Of a stretch of DNA of 64,000 bases, positions 1 through 13,137 are shown piece by piece. The stretch spans positions 12,472,923 through 12,536,922 of the forward strand of contig BSYO01000022.1 of the NCBI GenBank assembly GCA_033239525.1, read 5' to 3'. The notes beneath the pieces are model-generated. The model saw nothing but the letters and a program-made list of their open reading frames with translations. It was not told the DNA's origin and searched no databases. Source of the stretch: Nepenthes gracilis. Taxonomy: Eukaryota > Streptophyta > Magnoliopsida > Caryophyllales > Nepenthaceae. The first letter of the stretch is position 1. Every line of letters starts with the position of its first letter. The translations under genes and the position numbers were made by a program.

Positions 1-564
1 AGAAATGCATCTTAATTATAATTCCCATAATAAATTTTCTAAAGATAATAAATATCTACAAAATCAAAACCCTAAGAATACAATCCTGATAACATAATCA
101 AATAAAATCTCAACCAATTGAACTAACTCTCAAACTTCCTGTTATGAGCTTCTAATACGATAGATCAACTCTGTTCCAAAGTTCCTCAGCCACGGCTTGA
201 TTTCTTCTAACCTGTCATAACTTCTACTCTGGAGCCAACAAAATGCAATGGTGAGCCTAAGGCCCAATAAGTAAATAAATTAATAAAATAATAGAATATA
301 ATAAAACATCTCGGATAATAATATTATAATTATATAAGATAAATTAATAATTATCCGAGATTCAACAACCCATCGTATTTACCACTCAAGGGCCATATGA
401 CAACAAATCATTAGAGATATAAATTTGATTCCACCGAATCCGAGTATCAATCACAGTATAGATTCCATTGAACCCATTACAAAAGAGATCCCATTTATAC
501 AAGATATCACGAAAGTTTCCTCGAACCTTATACATCACTGTGAACCCTCAATCTATACACCCGC

Positions 565-812
565 TGTAACGTCCCCGGCGCATCCGCATGTAGATATTGT
601 CCGCTTTAGCCTGAGAGAACTTCGCGGCGTCTCCAAGTCTACAGGCCGTAGCCTGGGAGAGTTTCACGGTATCTCCAAGCCTACAGGCCTCACAGTTTTG
701 TTCTCGGTAGACGGCCTAAGCCGCCCCCAAAACGCGTCTACAAGGGGGGAGGTGTCCATACCCTTATAAGGACACTTTGTTCCCCTCCCCCAATCCAATG
801 TGAGACCTTATA
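565..812 (-). repeat. TRIM 3' LTR (minus orientation)
   Basis: Direct-repeat partner of 881-1128, same length. It contains the palindrome CTTATAAG and a C-rich CCCCTCCCCC block, also found in the partner. The terminal CA is changed to TA at 811-812. Confidence 0.93.
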
Positions 813-813
813 G

Positions 814-825
814 TCCACCCCCCTT
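814..825 (-). other. TRIM polypurine tract
   Basis: On the minus strand this reads AAGGGGGGTGGA, immediately upstream of the 3' LTR, as expected for the plus-strand primer of reverse transcription. Confidence 0.8.
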
Positions 826-866
826 GGAGACCCAGCATCCTTGCTGGCACACTGGACCGGATCCCG

Positions 867-878
867 GCTCTGATACCA
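867..878 (-). other. TRIM primer-binding site, initiator Met tRNA type
   Basis: Minus strand reads TGGTATCAGAGC, the standard plant initiator-Met complement, two bases after the end of the 5' LTR. This fixes the element's orientation. Confidence 0.9.
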
Positions 879-880
879 TT

Positions 881-1128
881 TGTAACATCCCTGGCGCATC
901 CGCATATAGATATTGTCTGCTTTGGCCCGGAAGAACTTCGCGGCGTCTCCAAGCCTACAGGCCATAGCTTGGGAGAGTTTCACGGCATCTCCAAGCCTAC
1001 AGGCCTCACGGTTTTGTTCCTAGTAGATGGCCTAAGCCGCTCCCAAAACGCGTCTACAAGGGGAGAGGTCTCCATGCCCTTATAAGGACACTTTGTTCCC
1101 CTCCCCCAATCCAATGTGGGACCTTACA
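881..1128 (-). repeat. TRIM 5' LTR (minus orientation)
   Basis: Same length as 565-812, with intact TG and CA ends. Differences between the copies are mostly transitions. As the upstream LTR it would carry the promoter. Confidence 0.93.
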
Positions 1129-1560
1129 CCTGCCCATGGCTGGGTAACTCTCAAGGTTCTCATGCTCGCAAATTTGACAAGTGACCCTATAGTGTCATGA
1201 TGCTTGCCAACCGTAGTATACAAGCACTATATCCAATCCACATACACAAACAACATTTTCGTTATCCCATCGGATAACTTTCACATATTTTGTGATCCTC
1301 TGATCTAAGCCCCTTTAGGAATAGAATATTCATATCATCAACAAGTCAAACCCAACACCACCACGGTACGATATCCACTAATATCTCACACATTTGATTC
1401 ACATGATTATAAGCATCCAGCCAAATGACCTCAACCTTTGGAATATGGATTAATTATAAAAAAAGTATAGATTATACTAAGGTTCCGTAACCTCCCATTC
1501 GACTTGATACCTTAATATTTTCATACGCTCTCTTTAACTTAACCATAAAGTGTCAATAAA

Positions 1561-1824
1561 TATACGCACACCATAAATATACACCATATATATACACACA
1601 CCATATATATATACCAACCATATATATAAACACACACACACACATAAACACACTCTACCACATATATACCAACACAAACACACGCTACCACACGGCGGTA
1701 TACCAGCATCGACACTGCCCTACACATCACACATGTATATAAGTATATATACACCATATACACCCATCTATATACACACACACATACGCACTGTGCACTA
1801 TACACACACGCACCCGCACAGACG

Positions 1825-1859
<35 letters not shown>

Positions 1860-1895
1860 TTATACATAAATATTTACATATACTTCCACATCGAC
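1561..1895. repeat. CA/TA microsatellite region inside LTR L
   Basis: Runs of (AC)n and (TA)n are interleaved for about 330 bp, for example 1632-1645 and 1830-1858. The same position in LTR C (about 10900-11430) carries GT-rich microsatellite DNA on the other strand, so this belongs to the LTR family. Open frames here are low complexity. Confidence 0.85.
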
Positions 1896-2983
1896 TTATA
1901 TACATACATCATTCTTACCCGCATACGTATACTTGTTTATACCCACACGAGGACTCCAACCCTTTCCGTTTACACACCCGAGTCCCAAATCATCAACTAC
2001 AGTGCCATCGACCAACAGAGCACGAACTTTGACTTCCCATTCAACTTTTAAAACATTTTCCACACACATCACTATAGCATTTGGGTAGGAATATGATTAA
2101 CTTAGAGAGAGAAAGACAGATCGGTTGCAAAATGACAGAAGAGTTACTTGCCTAATTGAACAGTGGCAGCAAAGGTTTAATGGTGGCGAGGGTTTAACGA
2201 CGACTGTGGCTCAAATTGACAACGATAATGGCAGCTAATGGTGAATGTCGGCGGCACACCTTTGGACCCAAAATGGCGACAGCGATAGCTTCGACTGTAG
2301 CAATCAGCTAGGGTTTGCAATGATAGCTCTAGCATCGATTGATGATTAGGACACTCCCTTTGGCTCAAGCTTGTAACGGGGAGTGCGACTCTAGACGATG
2401 GCGACTCTGGCACAGGAAGCTTTGTCTGTAGAGGCTTTGGACGACCTACACCACTGCCACATACGTCTATTTATAACCCATAGTAACGACCTACTGATTA
2501 AATGAGGGAAAACGGAATCGTTAGAAATGGTAGATTGAATGAATGAGGAAAGGAAAACAGACGATAACGGTTGAATGTTGGCGTTACTCGAGGAAAAGAA
2601 AACGGAAAAGAAGGAAAATGGAAGAAAAAGAGAGAGACGAAGAGAGCGAGAGAGTTTGAGAGGGAGAGATGAGAGAGAGAAATGACAGCAAGGGGACGAA
2701 GCATCCAAAAAGAGATGAAGTGGCATAAAACTTTATTATCATTAATTATTTAAATGTTTTATTATATTATTATTTATTATTAATGCTATTGTTAATACGT
2801 TACTATATTATTATTAATATTCACTTATTTATTTAATAATTGATATAATTATTTATTATTAATGACTAATTATTTAATACTCATTATTATTAATAATATT
2901 TATTAGTATCAAAATATAATATTATTAATTATTAAATTAACTCAATAACTAAACAATTCGAGTCGAAATACCGGGATGTTATA

Positions 2984-5070
2984 ATTAGTCTTTTATGTTT
3001 AGTCATTACATGTTTGACATTGGACACTTTTTATAAAATAAATCACATATCGAAAAATAGTTAAAAAATATTTTTCTTTAATCATTAAGATGGTGTTTTT
3101 TTTTATAGTGTCCTTCCAAACCTCATACATACAATTCATTAATAATATATTTTCCAAAAGAGTATTTAAAATTACAAAAGCTACTTTCTTTAAAGAAGAA
3201 ATCTCTTTATAGAAAATAACAGTTGTGGGGAACCTATTGGAAAAATTTTTAAATTTCATAAAATTATCTATCACAATCATACATCTTTTTGATTTCTCCG
3301 AAGTCATCAAGTTAAACATGCGTGGAATTAAGAAGGGTCACGTTCCTATTAAAGGCATCTACCATTTTATTAGAGCTTTTACTTTTTTATGTTAGGATAA
3401 AAGGGTACTTTTGTAAGAATGAAATCCACTTGGCATATTATCGATTCAAGTTACATTGTTGGTTGACGTGCTTAAGTGCTTCATAGTCCAAGTTTAAGAT
3501 AAACTCTATTTGAATAAAATAAGAATGCCAAGTTCAAAGAGCTTCAAAGATTGCATAAAACTCCACATCTCCACATCATCAGTAAATATATCTTTTAAGT
3601 TTCATTAAGCTTTTTCACTAAAGAGGCAATAGGATGTACTTTTTAATTAAGAATCCTACCAAAGCCTATATGAGAGACATCACAATCCATGACAAAAATC
3701 TTTTCAAAAGTCAATAAATTAAGGATGGGCATTGGATAATTTGTCCTTGATAAATTGGAAGCTCCCTCAACTTCCTTAGTTTATTAAGGCTACACAGGTG
3801 TTAAAATTTCGAACGAATCAGTGGTAGAATGAAGTCAATGCATAGAATCCTCTTAGCTCGTGTATGTTCTTCGGTGAGGATTATTCCCGGACAATTTCAA
3901 CCTTATTTTGATCCAAATAAATCACTATAAAAGTTTGAACAAAGCCTATGAAAGTTAGGCTATTGGTTATAAGGGATTACTTTTTGAGTTCACAGTGATA
4001 AAAAGAGCTCTCAACTATTTAATATGCTCATTTTTATCATGACAATAAATAACAATATCAGCAAAATACACAACAATAACTTTACCAATGAAATGATGGA
4101 GAACTTGATTCATTACCCTAATGAAGGTGCTTAGCCCATCAATGAAACCAAAAGGCATAACAAGCCACTTATATAATCCACCCCTTGTTTTGAAAGTGGT
4201 TTTTCACTCATCTCCCACTTTGGCTTCAATTTAGTGATAACCGCTTATAAGATCAATCATACATAACAATTCTACATTTGCAAACATATTAAACATTTCC
4301 TCAATCCATGGAATGAAAAATCAATATTTGATTATAATACGGCTGACAACACACATTGAAATATCATTGTGCATTCTCATGGTCCATCCTTCTTTGGAGT
4401 TAACAAATTCTAGAACCACATATGGCTCATACTTTCCTGAATATAGTCCTTTTCTTTAAAAAGTCAGCAATTTGTTTATTCAACTCCTCATACTCTTTTA
4501 AGCTTATTTGTTAGTGAACTTTATTTGGCAGAATTGACCCAAAAATGAGGTCAATTTGATATTGGATTTCCTTTAAAGAGGAAAGCACATCCCCAAACAC
4601 TTTCAAAAGTGGGTTTAGGTCACTTAGAGCTTTAGTGGCCTCCTCAATTACTTTGGTCACTAGTAGAAAAATAATCCCATTTTCTTTACTTTCTTTTACA
4701 AATTTTGACATGAAAAGATTTAGGAGATTTTTATTCTCAACATGATAAAAGAATATTTTTTTCATCCTAAAGGTATAAGTATTTTTATAGCCATTGTATA
4801 TGACCCTTCTAACATTATGCCACAGTCTCCTTGGGATTATATGACATATATTCATAGGAACCACATTATTCTATACTTTTTATTGATGATTTTTTTTGAT
4901 AAAAATAAAATTAGGCAATGCTTAGTAAATTTTACACCATTGCCCTTATTGAACGATGCGTTTTGATAAGGATTTAGATATTATTCGGTTGGAAGTCTAA
5001 GTTTGTCCACCATATCTTGCAAAGTAATAATATCATAATTCCCCCATTGATCACAATGGTACATACTTTT
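2984..5070 (-). pseudogene. Element A, 3' half: protease, RT, RNase H and start of integrase (chromovirus-like Ty3/gypsy)
   Basis: Read on the minus strand from 5070 down. First comes a protease-like segment (CTIVINGG in place of an active D-S/T-G site), then at 4760-4864 VVPMNICHII and GYKNTYTF, typical of the post-protease linker of plant Ty3/gypsy elements. An RT follows at about 4000-4300, with WLVMPFGF and [10 protein letters not shown] at 4050-4075; the catalytic YxDD has become YFAD. RNase H-like DNA follows, and the N-terminal zinc-finger part of integrase at 3000-3200 ends in QCQTCN. Frameshifts and stops break it throughout. The rest of the integrase was separated by LTR L. The upstream half lies at 16182-16850, beyond element B. 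Lineage (CRM/Reina-like) is inferred from motif style only. Confidence 0.75.
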
Positions 5071-5071
5071 T

Positions 5072-7446
5072 TGTGACGGACCATATTTTTTCTAACCAAA
5101 ATCCGACAAAGTTTCGATTGTAAAATAGTCGTCAAACTAATACAACCTATATAAATACCCTATAAAGTGCAATACAAATAACCATAATATCACAACACAT
5201 GATCCAAATACCACAACAAACACATGGCACCAATGTTATAATTCTGGTTATAACGTCGGTTCAAATAAGATTCCATTAGATACCAATACAAACTATAATA
5301 ACCTGCGAAAGTATATATATCCATCAACACAGTAAAAACTAAATTACAATATACATGATCATCACACACATATATTGGTATATAATTCCATCCCAAAATA
5401 TATAAAATACTCCATGAGGAAGGTGCAAAACTACTAAACTAAGTCCACAAAACTTTTTCTCCAAGATTTACAACCTAACCAACTTTTAAGCTCTACTTTC
5501 CTCATCAGGCAGAGGCTCGTGCTCATTTGAAGGAAGAAAAAATAGTAAGGGTGAGCCAAATATTCAACAAGTATAATATAATTAACGATAGTAAATAATA
5601 TACGTGAAATAAAGTAAAGGAAGGAAATAAGAACAGTATATGAATACATAACATGTGACATGAATAAATACTTTGTCGGAACACATTAATCTTTCTTATT
5701 TTATTTTTGATCCATTTAGATTCTAAAACATTTATAAATTTTATTATCTTTGCAAATTATGGCCAGTAGACCTCACAGCTAATGGTACGGTTGATCGAAG
5801 AAAGGAATGTGTTTGTTTCTACACATTATAAAGCACAAACCCATACAATTCAACACCCTATGGTGAGCGGTATACCTTCAACCCGATATACAGAACCATA
5901 TCACATATGCCACCATATTTTTCGTGGCTCAGAGGCAATTCTTGTGCTTCCACAGTAATATCCTAAGGTATGTTAGGGAATACTATCCTCTGAAATACAA
6001 ATTATTTATCAAATTTCATAATTACTTATTCTTAGAAAATTCTATAGTTATTCATAAAATATTATTCTCACTCCGAGAGAACGATTTATCAAACATAACA
6101 TATCATGAAATTTTCTTCTTATACTTCTCATAATTTACATAATTCTTATTAATTTACATCTTCATAATATATAAATTATGTACATGGTCATCATAAAATA
6201 TAAAAAAAAATAAAAATTCTTACCACCGTAAACCAAACATGACTTTAAAACTTGCGGATGATAAATTCCTTCATATACACATACAATATAATTTTCAAAG
6301 TATATACAAGATAGCATATATATCATACATATGAATAAATATCTCAATTCATATCCGATAATATTTTTAAAACCCGTAAAATAATATATACAAAATATAT
6401 GTGAACAAATACTAAATATTCGGAGTACCTGTATCCATAAAGATAGGGTTATGAATTTCAAAAGCCAAATCATGCATAAATTACAATTAATTCGGGTAAA
6501 ATTAAAGGGGCGCAGGATAGGATTTTCGGCGAGTATAATCCCATATAAAACTGCCAAATCAGATATTCAATTGATAAATTAACATGTTCAAGGTATGTGT
6601 AAATATATTCTAAAGCCAATTTATGTAAAAATTCTAAAATAAATGGTAAAATCGTTCGGGGCACAAGGTTAGGATTCCACGTTCAAAAACTAGTCAAAAT
6701 TATGAAATCGGATATAAAATCAACATATATGCATGCTTAAGTTATAGGTTATACAAAATATAAATTTAATCAGGTATTGTAACGATGATATCAAAAAATA
6801 AATAAAACAAAAGTGTAAATAAATGAAAGAGAATTGTATGAGTGAATTTGTCTCGACCCGATTTATAACTTATCTAACTAACTCTAAGTCAGATTCGGAC
6901 TCGGATGTCTCGATCTCCTCCTTCTTTCTCTTCTCCCTCGTGTTCTCTCTCTCTCTCCTCTATCTAGAAACTGAAAAATAATGGGAAAATAAAACCCTCA
7001 TGTGTTTTTATACGCAGATTGGCACTCGAGCACCCATCGGACGCTCATGAGCGAACGATTCTGCCGGCCCACACCCCGAGCACATTCAAGCGCGGGCATT
7101 CTATTTTTTGCGCCCAGGTCTTCCCTCGGGCGTGGGTCAGGCCTACGTCAAGCCTACAACGCGCACGTGCCATTCGGGTCCCGTGTTGACCTTTCTAACC
7201 CAATTTTTCACATCCTTGAACCCTAATTTTGATTATATTAGCTTATTATATCGTGATTATCATAATTTAAAACTCAAATCTTATTTATAGGTTAACTTTT
7301 CAAGGATTACAATGTTGGTTCTCGATTTTGTCAATTTTGAATTTTCAAGCTTTTCAATCCAATTTCTCCCATATCATTTGACCTCACTTTATTTATATTG
7401 ACTTAATTACTCCTAATTATCATATTTTAAAAATCGATACCTTATA
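5072..7446 (-). repeat. Element B 3' LTR
   Basis: Collinear with 13744-16176 over its whole length. Shared landmarks include the purine/pyrimidine tract near 6930-6960 (15590-15630 in the partner) and the ATATATGCAT motif. Open frames inside it, such as 6162-6557 and 7002-7290, have no family resemblance and are not kept in the partner copy. Confidence 0.88.
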
Positions 7447-9552
7447 ACTCTCCCCCATTTATGAAAATTTTATCCCCGAAATTTAATGAATATCAAAGTT
7501 TAATAATCAGAAAAGTCTTTCAGATTCCTTCTCCAAGATCCTAAGACTCATCCTAGAAAGCCTTAACCAATAGAATTATCCTAATTTCATAATACCTAAT
7601 ATTTTTTATCTAAATCTAGATTGGACCTTTATCACAAGACAAATTCTCAATCTCCTACAACGACTTAGCTTGGTTACGTACTTATATCCACAATCATCAA
7701 TACCTGAGAAATTTCATAATAATCCACCGAATTTGAATGTAACCCAAATTTATCAATTATTTTACCAATTTAATTCGAAACCTTAAATGGACTAATGAAC
7801 TCCTACTTTAGTTCACCCTAGGTCTCGAGAATGATCATTCACTTAGAATCTCAATCTTATTCTGAAATCTCTTGGCCATGGGCCCACACGCTCCTACTGT
7901 GCTACTTTGATTGATCATTTACTTGTAGACTAAAATAAACTTGTAAGTCTTATCCATTGGTTCATTTCAGACACTCTGGTTGATAACCACTATAGACCCA
8001 AGAAAATCTCTAAGTTATCGATATATCTAAAACTAAACTCAGAATTCTCAGGTTACAACCAACATAGAAAATATGATCGAAATAATTATTCCCAAAATTT
8101 TGGTACAACCTTAAGTTCCCACCAAAACTTCAAACTTGAATATTTAGCAACTTACCATCGGGTTGGAATACCGACACGCCAACTTGCTCAATCCAATCAT
8201 GCCATCCAATTTCATAATAAATGGACCATCCTCGATAACTAATCCATAATTATCTAAATATCCAAAATCTTTGTCACTTTAACATTCCTGAAGTAAGATC
8301 ACAATGCCTCCCCATTTCATAATTTAGACCTTCGAATGCAACTTCTCTTCCAAAAACCAAAAGTAAAGCACCCCATCGGTTCTAACATTAAGACTTGCTT
8401 GCGGTTCACCTTTAACAATTTCTATGAAGTATCAAAAATATTTTAAATTTAAAAACTCTGAATTGCTAATTGCAAATCATAGGTGGAGTAATTTTGATCA
8501 TGGACCTCTCCCCCACTTAACCCAAGGGCAACCTCCAACAAACGATGCAGGAAAAACGTAATCCTAAATCTTTCTCAAAATTATCACATTCTATTATAAT
8601 TCATTAGATCCATTCGGGATCAACCCAAATAACATAGTCAATAATTTACCCTTCATTTCTCGAAAACTATCTTCATGTATCTCATCCTAAGAGATACTGA
8701 ACGCTTTTAAGCCAAATGCTTTATGGACGTTGTAAAACCTTGAGGAACACCTCTACGACATCAATCAGTCTCTGCCAATGAGCCATCGCCCAAATTCTAC
8801 AAGACCACATTCATGCTATCAAAAGAATTACATGCCCAATATAACACTTTTTCAAAACTCACATTCTACCTAACTGAGCACACTGCCAATAGGCTTCCTA
8901 ATCCATGATACCGTCCTCAAACAGAGTTTTCACATCACCATAATTCCTTGAATTTATCGTTGAGGCCATCACATAATTGACCTAAATATGGCCAGAAAAT
9001 TCACTCCATAAAATCCACTGAGATACCAACAAACCTTAAAACCCAAAAGGCATTACCGGAATTGTAACGACCACATCTTTATCCTAAAAGCTACCACGGG
9101 CACAACTCTCAATTATCCACAATCAACAATATTATGGATGCAGATCGACATTAGAAATTATCAGAATTTTACAATAAATCAAATAAATCACCTATTCATT
9201 TACAGTACCCGTTTATCAAACCATTCATTTTTCGAATAACCTAAATTTCTAGAAATCTACAAATAATCCTATCGGTTCATCTTACCGACCTCAAAGGTTC
9301 TAGAGTATCCTACAGCGGCACCTAACTAATACTTTCTCGATTCTATATAGAATCCTTAAAGATCAGTGTTAATTTTGACACAATCTCAAATTACCAATCA
9401 AATGATCAATTACCTGATCTTCCTTTCAAAAATGTCATCAAATGTTCACATGATCAAAACTTCTCAGTGATCACAAAATAAACTCCAGATATGGTCTCAT
9501 ATACTAAATGAACTTGGCACAATTCCTCATTAAATAACTTGTAGACAAAATG
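7447..9552 (-). pseudogene. Element B, 3' internal part of pol
   Basis: Minus strand. Next to the LTR lies a polypurine tract, then a frame ending in FGDKIFINGGEL with a degraded chromodomain-like stretch upstream (LLVKAF near 7560). The same arrangement is better preserved in element D at 22352-22573. Farther up (7600-9500) only scattered short frames remain, and I could not place RT or integrase motifs with confidence. No independent gene is seen in these 2.1 kb. Confidence 0.6.
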
Positions 9553-9897
9553 TGTAATATCCTAAATATTTTTTTTAGAATAAAATTGATAAATTAGTTT
9601 CAATAATTAATTTTAATTACTGTTAGGATTAAAATCTGATCTTTGGGCATAATAAATTAAATGGATTAATGGATTGGGCCTGAATATTTACACCGTTAAT
9701 TAAAATTTAGATTAAATAGTGAATTAATTATTCATTGACGAAGTATATATATATATATATATAAACGAATGAATGAAATATTAAAAATTTAGGTTAAGGT
9801 CTTAAATAGAGCTAATTAGATAACTAACTACATAATAAATATTTTTAAAGAGAGATACATAAATATACATAAATAAATATATTAGAAAAATATACTA

Positions 9898-9978
9898 ATA
9901 AATAATAATAATGATAATAATAATAATAATAAATATATAAATAAATAATAATAATAAATGTATTAATAAATAATAATA

Positions 9979-10009
<31 letters not shown>

Positions 10010-10075
10010 ATATATTAACAAATAATAATAAATATATTAATAAATAATAATAATGATAATAATAATAATAATAAT
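9898..10075. repeat. AAT/ATAA microsatellite
   Basis: Imperfect (AAT)n and (AATA)n runs over about 180 bp, directly followed by an A/G-rich tract. They lie inside LTR C and generate spurious Ile/Tyr-rich frames. Confidence 0.9.
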
Positions 10076-11395
10076 TGGTAAACGAAAGAAGAGAGGAAAG
10101 AAAAGAAAGAAGAAAAAGAAAAAGAAGGAAAGGAAAAAAAGAAAGAAAGAAGAGAGGAAGGAAGGGAAGAAGAAGGAAATGAGAGAGAAACAGGAAGGCG
10201 CGGCGACAAATTTCGGACAAAGAGGAAGGAAATCGGCATCCCAAATAGAAACCCTAAATCGAGCCCTTCATTATTTAAGGATTTGAATGGCGTGAGTGGA
10301 AGGAGGAAGGGGGAGCCGAAGCAGAGCAAAGTCACCGAAGCCGTCGCCATCACGGATTACTGCGGTTGAAGCCGTCGCCGTTACCGATTGTTGTGATTGA
10401 AGCCGTTGCCGTTGCTGTCGTCAGTTGTGCCTCCGTCGCCGCAAATCCTCATCGCTATTAATCCCTTGCCGTCGCAAACACTAACTGTATCTATTCAACA
10501 GGCAAGTAAAATTCCTATCCTCATATGTAATCTCCCTAATTGTTGCAAGTCAAGCTTCTAAATCCTGCCCTCTTTTAATCGTTGTTGTTGATTTTTGGCG
10601 ACATAACTTGATTTTGGGGAAATCGGCATCCAGCTAGGTAAAATTGTAGATTTGGGGAAAAACAGGGGCACGGGTTCCGTTATTATTATTTGAAATTTTG
10701 AGGGCTGTGTATGATATTTGCCAAATGATACTGTAATTTGTGGTGTTTCCCAAAATCATGAAACCTGAGAATTCACGTTAAATTCGTGGGAATGTGAAAT
10801 GGGTGAGAAAACAGAGCCTCGTGCTCTGTTTGTAAACCGGTGGACTTGCATATAGGCTCTGCCCGGTGATACTATACGGAAGACAGTGCATGTATTATGT
10901 GCGTACGTGTGCGTAGATATGTATATGCGTGGGTGTATATATGCGTAAGTGTTGTGGCTTGTGTTGCTGTATGTGTGGGTGAGGTGTGCACTGCGCAATG
11001 GGGTTGAGAGAGGTAGTCGTGTGGTGAGCTGGTGGTGGGAAGATGGTGCTACCACTGTCTCCGAGTTGTGAGCCGGCAATGAGGAGATGGTGGTGCTGCC
11101 GTGCACCGCGATAGGGAAGGTGTGCGTACAGAAGCGTGTACATGCGTGTGGGTGTGTATTTTAGTGGGCCAAGTATGTCGGCTGGGCTGTGTGTGTGTAT
11201 TTTAGTGGGCCATGCGTTGGGCTGGGCTGTGTGTGTGTGTTTTAGTGGGCCAAGTGTTGGACTGTGTGTGTGTAGGCACTGGGCTGTGTGTGTGTACGGG
11301 TAGTGGGCCATGTGTGTGTATAGAACATGGGATGGATCAAGTTTGAAGTTGGTGGATGGTAATATAGTGGGCCACGGGCTGGAATTTGAAGATAG

Positions 11396-11404
<9 letters not shown>

Positions 11405-11436
<32 letters not shown>

Positions 11437-11475
11437 GAATGAATAAATAAATAAATAAATAAATAAATAATATAT
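11405..11475. repeat. TA and AATA microsatellites
   Basis: (TA)n at 11405-11434 is followed by (AATA)n at 11440-11470, inside LTR C at the place where L has its CA/TA run. Confidence 0.9.
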
Positions 11476-12000
11476 ATATTATATTGATGTAATTAGAAAG
11501 ATGTGGGGGTATTATTTATGTAATTATTATTTATTTATATTGTGTTGATATGTTTATAATGATGTGAGGGTATATGATTATATATACATTTATTTATTTA
11601 TTTATTTATTTTTTTGTAATAATGAAAGATATATATATATATAATTATATATGAGATGGTATATAATTATATTGATATACATGGATGGTAGGAAATATTT
11701 ATATGAAATTATACACATGTGGGTAGGTATATTTATAAGTGTCTGGTGAGTTCGGAATAATGTTAGTCTGTTAGCTGACTATTCCTATACCGCATCGATA
11801 AATTTTGATAAATTGTTCTCCACGTAAATTTCGTTGACGTGTGTACATTCCACTGGCACTCTATGGATAAGTAAAGGAGAATATATGAAGACTCTACGGT
11901 AACCGGATGTATGAGAGTCTGTGGAACCGTATAGTAGTCTATACTTTTTCAATACTGATTCCATTCTGAAGAATTGAGGTCGTTGATGTTGAGAAAGGAT

Positions 12001-12570
12001 ACTTATAACCTAGTGACCATCGTAGAGAATAATATCTAGGATATCATTGGCGAGGGGTATCGGAGATGGTATGCGTATGCTACGGGTACAGCCTCTGAAA
12101 GGACTGTAGGGGTAGTGGAGATATCATGGATGACCTCGTTGTATTACCGAGCCGTTGGGAGCGTAAATACATGGCCTTTGGTTCACTATGGTAGAATAAG
12201 GTCCAGGGAGATTCTTACTATCTCGTGCAGTGGTGACCTCAATTTGAAATGATAATCAGATTCTTGTTATCTCGAACAGTTAGTTGAGAGGGATGCTTAT
12301 AACCTAGTGACTATCGTAGATGATGATATTTGGGATATCATTGACGAGGGGTATCAGAGATGGTATGAGCATGCTACGGGTACAGCATCTGGGAGGACTG
12401 TAGGGGTAGTAGGGATACCATGGATATTAGGTAAGCTCGTGGTACTCACCCAACCGTCGGGGCCGTAAATACGCGATCTTTGGTCCACTATGATAAAATA
12501 AGGTCCCTGAAGACTGCTGTCGTTTATACAGTTGCGACATCATATTGAGATGATGATCAGATTCGATGGA
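12001..12570 (+). repeat. 294-bp tandem duplication in LTR C
   Basis: The block beginning CTTATAACCTAGTGA recurs with a period of 294 bp. Shared landmarks in the same order: ATATCATTG, GAGGGGTATC, TGCTACGGGTACAGC, ACTGTAGGGGTAGT, and a TTTGGT...CACTATG block. The two copies have diverged by substitutions and short indels. Confidence 0.85.
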
Positions 12571-13137
12571 ATCCATGTTGCTTCATTGATACTTAGCCAT
12601 TCACGTGACATTCGGGTTGTGGACACGACATGTTATTGAGTCTCAGACAGTGGTTGACCTATGACCTGCTATTATTGATTTTATTTATTATTTTAATCGT
12701 CCGGGATGCTTAATTGTACTCATCTATTGTTGATTATGTTTACTTGCTGGGCATTCGACTTACTCTTGTGTTTTATTGGCTCCAAATTAGACAGGTTGAT
12801 ATCATGATCAAGGAGATCACGTGACTTTTAGATAGCCACCAGACAGAGGTGATATCAGAGTTCGAGGTTCTCCGAATGTGGATTTAAGATTTTTTATTTA
12901 GCTATTGTTTGACTTGTGTTAGATTTTCTTTATGAGAATTGATATTTTGGGACATCGATGTCATTTATTGAAGTTATTATTATTGCTGTTTAATTTATGA
13001 TGTATTTATGAGGATTATTAATGTTCTAATGATATTTAGTTAATTAATGATGTGTGATTTTTAAAATTTGGGATGATTCGAGACTTTCACCGTGATGGTC
13101 CGGGTCGGGTTCGAGAATCCGAGCTCGGGTCGTCACA

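Larger units (their letters stand above)
565..1128 (-). mobile_element. TRIM (terminal-repeat retrotransposon in miniature), complete
   Basis: Two direct repeats of 248 bp (565-812 and 881-1128) enclose only 68 bp. The repeat begins TGTAAC and ends CTTACA (CTTATA in the low copy). On the minus strand the upper repeat is followed by a perfect initiator-Met primer-binding site, and the lower one is preceded by a polypurine tract. Flanks CCCGC (560-564) and CCTGC (1129-1133) are a target duplication with one transition. There is no coding capacity, so mobility would need enzymes from another element. It sits inside LTR L and is younger than L. Confidence 0.93.
1..2983 (-). mobile_element. Long LTR 'L' (solo or partial), cut by the window edge
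   Basis: Read on the minus strand, this stretch starts at 2983 with TATAACATCCCGG, close to the TGTAACATC/TGTAATATC starts of C, E1 and E2. It then follows the same order as E1 and C: AT-rich start, purine/pyrimidine-biased tract, a leader ending in AGGCAAGT (2146-2153), a conserved TCGTGCTCTG block, CA/TA microsatellites, and a tail that matches E1 at 29300-30300 closely except where the TRIM interrupts it. The low-coordinate end lies outside the window. No polypurine tract sits next to 2983, so L is probably an independent insertion into the integrase region of element A and not A's own 3' LTR. No gene is seen in it. Confidence 0.7.
9553..13137 (+). mobile_element. Solo LTR 'C', 3.6 kb, inside element B
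   Basis: Starts TGTAATATCC and ends GTCGTCACA. AAATG at 9548-9552 and 13138-13142 is an exact 5-bp target duplication. There is no internal polyprotein, primer site or second LTR, so it is a solo LTR of a very long LTR family also represented by L, E1 and E2. It contains AAT and TA microsatellites, a purine-rich tract (10080-10200), a GC-type splice-donor-like site AGGCAAGT (10500-10507), and a 294-bp tandem duplication. Open frames inside it are low complexity or repeat-derived. Confidence 0.88.

Noticed and set aside
425..769. 114-residue plus-strand frame with repeated LRG-GISK motifs
   Set aside because: It runs from LTR L into the TRIM LTR. The apparent protein repeats come from a short repeat in the TRIM, and the frame is not kept in the other TRIM LTR.
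565..1128. Cassandra-type TRIM
   Set aside because: Cassandra LTRs carry a 5S rRNA-like promoter; I could not find such a stretch here.
1539..1859. Cys/Tyr/Val-rich 106-residue frame resembling a cysteine-rich peptide
   Set aside because: It is a translation of (CA)n/(TA)n microsatellite DNA.
1..2983. LTR L as the 3' LTR of element A
   Set aside because: No polypurine tract precedes it and the integrase of A is cut in its zinc finger, so L is better read as an insertion.
9963..10353. Hydrophobic Leu/Phe/Tyr-rich frames that look like membrane proteins
   Set aside because: They are made by the AAT microsatellite and the adjoining purine tract of LTR C on the opposite strand.
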